From Jeongeupia chitinilytica (GTDB lineage: Bacteria; Pseudomonadota; Gammaproteobacteria; Burkholderiales; Chitinibacteraceae): DNA of 64,000 nucleotides. Positions 62,433-64,000 of this stretch are shown here, piece by piece (the stretch's first letter is position 1; the number at the start of each line of letters is the position of its first letter). Made by a program: the position numbers and the translations under genes. The stretch is from NCBI RefSeq assembly GCF_014652315.1, contig NZ_BMYO01000005.1:62001-126000 (forward strand), given 5' to 3'. The notes under the pieces are model-generated. The model saw only the letters and a list, made by a program, of their open reading frames with translations. It did no database searches and was not told the DNA's origin.

Positions 62433-63296
62433 GTGAACGACTTCCAACAGCCCGAATCAGGCGCGCCGGACGATCAGTCCCGGCGCGTTTTCATATCCGG
62501 CGCGATTGCAGCCGGCTTTGCGCTGGCGGTTCGGCCGGTGGCGGCAACGACCGTCGAGGCGGACGGCAGCGGGCTGCTGGCCGGCTCGGTGCAGATTCCG
62601 GTGGCCGACGGTGCCCTGTTGCCGGCTTATCGTGCCGCGCCGGAAGGGGCTAAGGGGCCGCTGCCGACCGTGATCGTCGTGCAGGAAGTTTTCGGCGTGC
62701 ACGAACACATCCAGGCGGTATGCCGGAGGCTGGCCAAAAGCGGTTATCTGGCGATCGCCCCGGAGCTCTATTTCCGCCAGGGCGATCCACGCAAGTTTCC
62801 GGACATCGATCAACTGATGAAGCTGGTGCTCAGCGTGCCCGATGCGCAGGTGCTGGCCGATCTGGACGCCACGACGGGGTGGGCGGCACGCAACGGGGGT
62901 GACGCGCGGCGGATCGCGATGACCGGTTTCTGCTGGGGCGGGCGCATCGTCTGGCTGTATGCGGCCCGCAATCCGTCACTCAAGGCCGCGGTGGCCTGGT
63001 ACGGCCGGCTGGCCGGAACGGCTTCCGCCAATACGCCCAAACAGCCGCTCGACGTGGCCGCGGACATTCGCGTGCCGGTGCTCGGGCTTTACGGCGGACA
63101 GGACAAGGGGATTCCGGCCGAGTCGGTCGCGCAGATGCGTGCGGCGCTGAAGGCGGCAAAGGCCCCCGCCGAAATCGTCGTTTACCCGGATGCCGGCCAC
63201 GGGTTCAATGCAGATTACCGGCCCAGTTACAACGAGGCTGCGGCGCGTGACGGTTGGCAGAAGATGCTTGCCTGGTTCAGGCAGAACGGTGTCTGA
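62433..63296 (+). CDS. dienelactone hydrolase-family protein, Tat-type signal
   Basis: A 287-residue alpha/beta hydrolase. It begins at GTG 62433 with an N-terminus carrying a twin-arginine motif (SRRVFISGAIAAGFAL), so it is likely exported folded. Catalytic parts: nucleophile Cys in GFCWGGR, Asp in LYGGQDKG and His in DAGHGFN. It follows pepD after 44 bases. The reaction is unknown; many homologues are annotated as carboxymethylenebutenolidase. A terminator follows. Confidence 0.88.
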   Translation: MNDFQQPESGAPDDQSRRVFISGAIAAGFALAVRPVAATTVEADGSGLLAGSVQIPVADGALLPAYRAAPEGAKGPLPTVIVVQEVFGVHEHIQAVCRRLAKSGYLAIAPELYFRQGDPRKFPDIDQLMKLVLSVPDAQVLADLDATTGWAARNGGDARRIAMTGFCWGGRIVWLYAARNPSLKAAVAWYGRLAGTASANTPKQPLDVAADIRVPVLGLYGGQDKGIPAESVAQMRAALKAAKAPAEIVVYPDAGHGFNADYRPSYNEAAARDGWQKMLAWFRQNGV

Positions 63297-63302
63297 CTTA
63301 TG

Positions 63303-63329
63303 AAAAAAGCCGGCGATGCCGGCTTTTTT
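63303..63329. terminator. bidirectional terminator between hydrolase and SMR pump
   Basis: Arms AAAAAAGCCGGC and GCCGGCTTTTTT with loop GAT form a perfect 12-bp stem, with T-runs in both directions. Confidence 0.92.
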
Positions 63330-63649
63330 CATGAGGCCATTTTCAATCCGACCACACCGGTCACGATCAGCGCAAGGAAGAACACCCGGACGGCCCCCAG
63401 CGGATCGCCGAACCAGATGATGCCGCCGATGGTGACGCCGACTGCACCGAGGCCGGTCCAGATCGCATAGGCGGTGCCGGCCGGAATGCCCTTCATGGCA
63501 AACGACAGCAGCGCCATGTTCAGAAACGACAGCCCGACCGAGCCGGCGATGATCCACGGGCTGGGGTGCAGCTGCACATACTTGAGCGACAGCGCCCAGA
63601 CGATTTCGGTAAACACGGCGATGCCGAGTACGAGCCAGTAGTTGGTCAT
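63329..63649 (-). CDS. sugE: small multidrug resistance-family exporter (SugE/Gdx type)
   Basis: A 106-residue protein with four transmembrane helices that works as a dual-topology dimer. Glu15 (FTEIVWAL) is the proton/substrate site. The block GIPAGTAYAIWTGLGAVG is closer to the guanidinium-exporter Gdx/SugE subgroup than to QacE/EmrE, although this is by pattern only. No guanidine riboswitch could be seen in the leader. GGAG precedes ATG 63649. Confidence 0.88.
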   Translation of the reverse strand: MTNYWLVLGIAVFTEIVWALSLKYVQLHPSPWIIAGSVGLSFLNMALLSFAMKGIPAGTAYAIWTGLGAVGVTIGGIIWFGDPLGAVRVFFLALIVTGVVGLKMAS

Positions 63650-63736
63650 GATTGCTCCTGCGGATACGGGCTCGGAAACGATGCCCCGCCTCGGAAACCC
63701 GAAAGAGAGGCGGGCGCATGGGACGGGGATTCGCGG

Positions 63737-64000
63737 TCAGCGGCCGGCAAGCGACTCCAGCGCCGGTCCGGTCACGCGGCAGACGCGCCAGTCGGGCAGA
63801 ACGGTGGCGCCGATCGACTCGTAGAACGCGATGGCATTGCTGTTCCAGTCGAGCACGCTCCATTCGAAGCGGCCGCAGCCGCGTTCGCGCGCCAGTTGTG
63901 CCAGATGGATCATGATCGCCTTGGCATAGCCGCGACCGCGGTATGCCGGGCGGACGTACAGGTCTTCCAGATACAGGCCGCGCCGGGTCAGGAAGGTCGA
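63737..64000 (-). CDS. GNAT-family N-acetyltransferase, truncated by window end
   Basis: The C-terminal 87 residues of an acetyltransferase; the start lies beyond the window. The coenzyme-A loop is visible (LYLEDLYVRPAYRGRGYAK), followed by RFEWSVLDWNSNAIAFYES, typical of the spermine/aminoglycoside-like subgroup. The substrate is unknown. The stop is 88 bases upstream of sugE, with an inverted repeat (CCCGCCTC/GAGGCGGG) between. Confidence 0.85.
   Translation of the reverse strand, partial: STFLTRRGLYLEDLYVRPAYRGRGYAKAIMIHLAQLARERGCGRFEWSVLDWNSNAIAFYESIGATVLPDWRVCRVTGPALESLAGR

Noticed and set aside
63650..63736. A guanidine riboswitch upstream of sugE
   Set aside because: An inverted repeat CCCGCCTC/GAGGCGGG is present, but the ACGR loops or other conserved bases of the known guanidine riboswitch classes are not visible.

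Overview
The window is high-GC, densely coded chromosomal DNA, almost certainly from a betaproteobacterium of the order Neisseriales (Chromobacteriaceae/Chitinibacteraceae-like). The evidence is the conserved Ste24-type M48 protease - pterin dehydratase - rsgA run, a monofunctional RelA, NsrR of the Neisseria type, an extended IF-1 paralogue and a mannose-family PTS. This is judged from protein character only, since no rRNA is present. No insertion sequence, prophage, CRISPR array or origin was recognised. One RNA gene is present, tRNA-Arg(CCU) at 2317-2391.

Layout. 1-2100: small secreted and hypothetical genes. 2317-11416: a carbon-uptake block. It holds a response regulator / histidine kinase / orphan sugar-binding protein operon, a convergent mannose-family PTS operon (EIIB-EIIC-EIID-EIIA), a divergent AgaI/NagB-type amino-sugar phosphate deaminase with a perfect 15+15 bp palindrome between the two, and pyruvate kinase. 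11430-20363: a chemoreceptor, relA, and the htpX-like / pterin dehydratase / rsgA group. 20450-24873: small membrane and stress proteins. 24875-29412: a nitric-oxide detoxification block (norW, norV, an NnrS-like membrane protein, a MIP18-type Fe-S assembly factor, nsrR) with three NsrR-type operator sequences. 29409-40191: housekeeping and envelope genes (sirtuin, arfB, dodecin, csp, IF-1, MATE pump, zinc peptidase, YXWXXGXW proteins, lipoproteins). 40548-47819: an exopolysaccharide operon wecB-nfrB-nfrA-DUF4434, followed within 2.5 kb by a GGDEF diguanylate cyclase paired with a periplasmic molybdopterin-oxidoreductase-like protein. 51023-57158: transporters, the RNA helicase RhlE, and a methyltransferase matching RquA of rhodoquinone synthesis. 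57159-60672: a lysine/2-aminoadipate catabolic operon (DUF1338/HglS-like, saccharopine dehydrogenase family, ALDH7). 60931-64000: PepD, a dienelactone hydrolase, a SugE/Gdx exporter and a truncated GNAT acetyltransferase.

How the parts fit together. Sugar sensing, PTS uptake and pyruvate kinase centre on the PEP/pyruvate node. NsrR probably controls both NO-detoxification transcripts and itself. RquA suggests a low-potential quinone usable in oxygen-poor conditions, which fits the NO-reducing flavorubredoxin. The most interesting system is the Nfr-type glycan locus. Its polymerase carries a C-terminal MshEN-type cyclic-di-GMP-binding module, UDP-ManNAc supply (WecB) is built into the operon, and a diguanylate cyclase lies close by.
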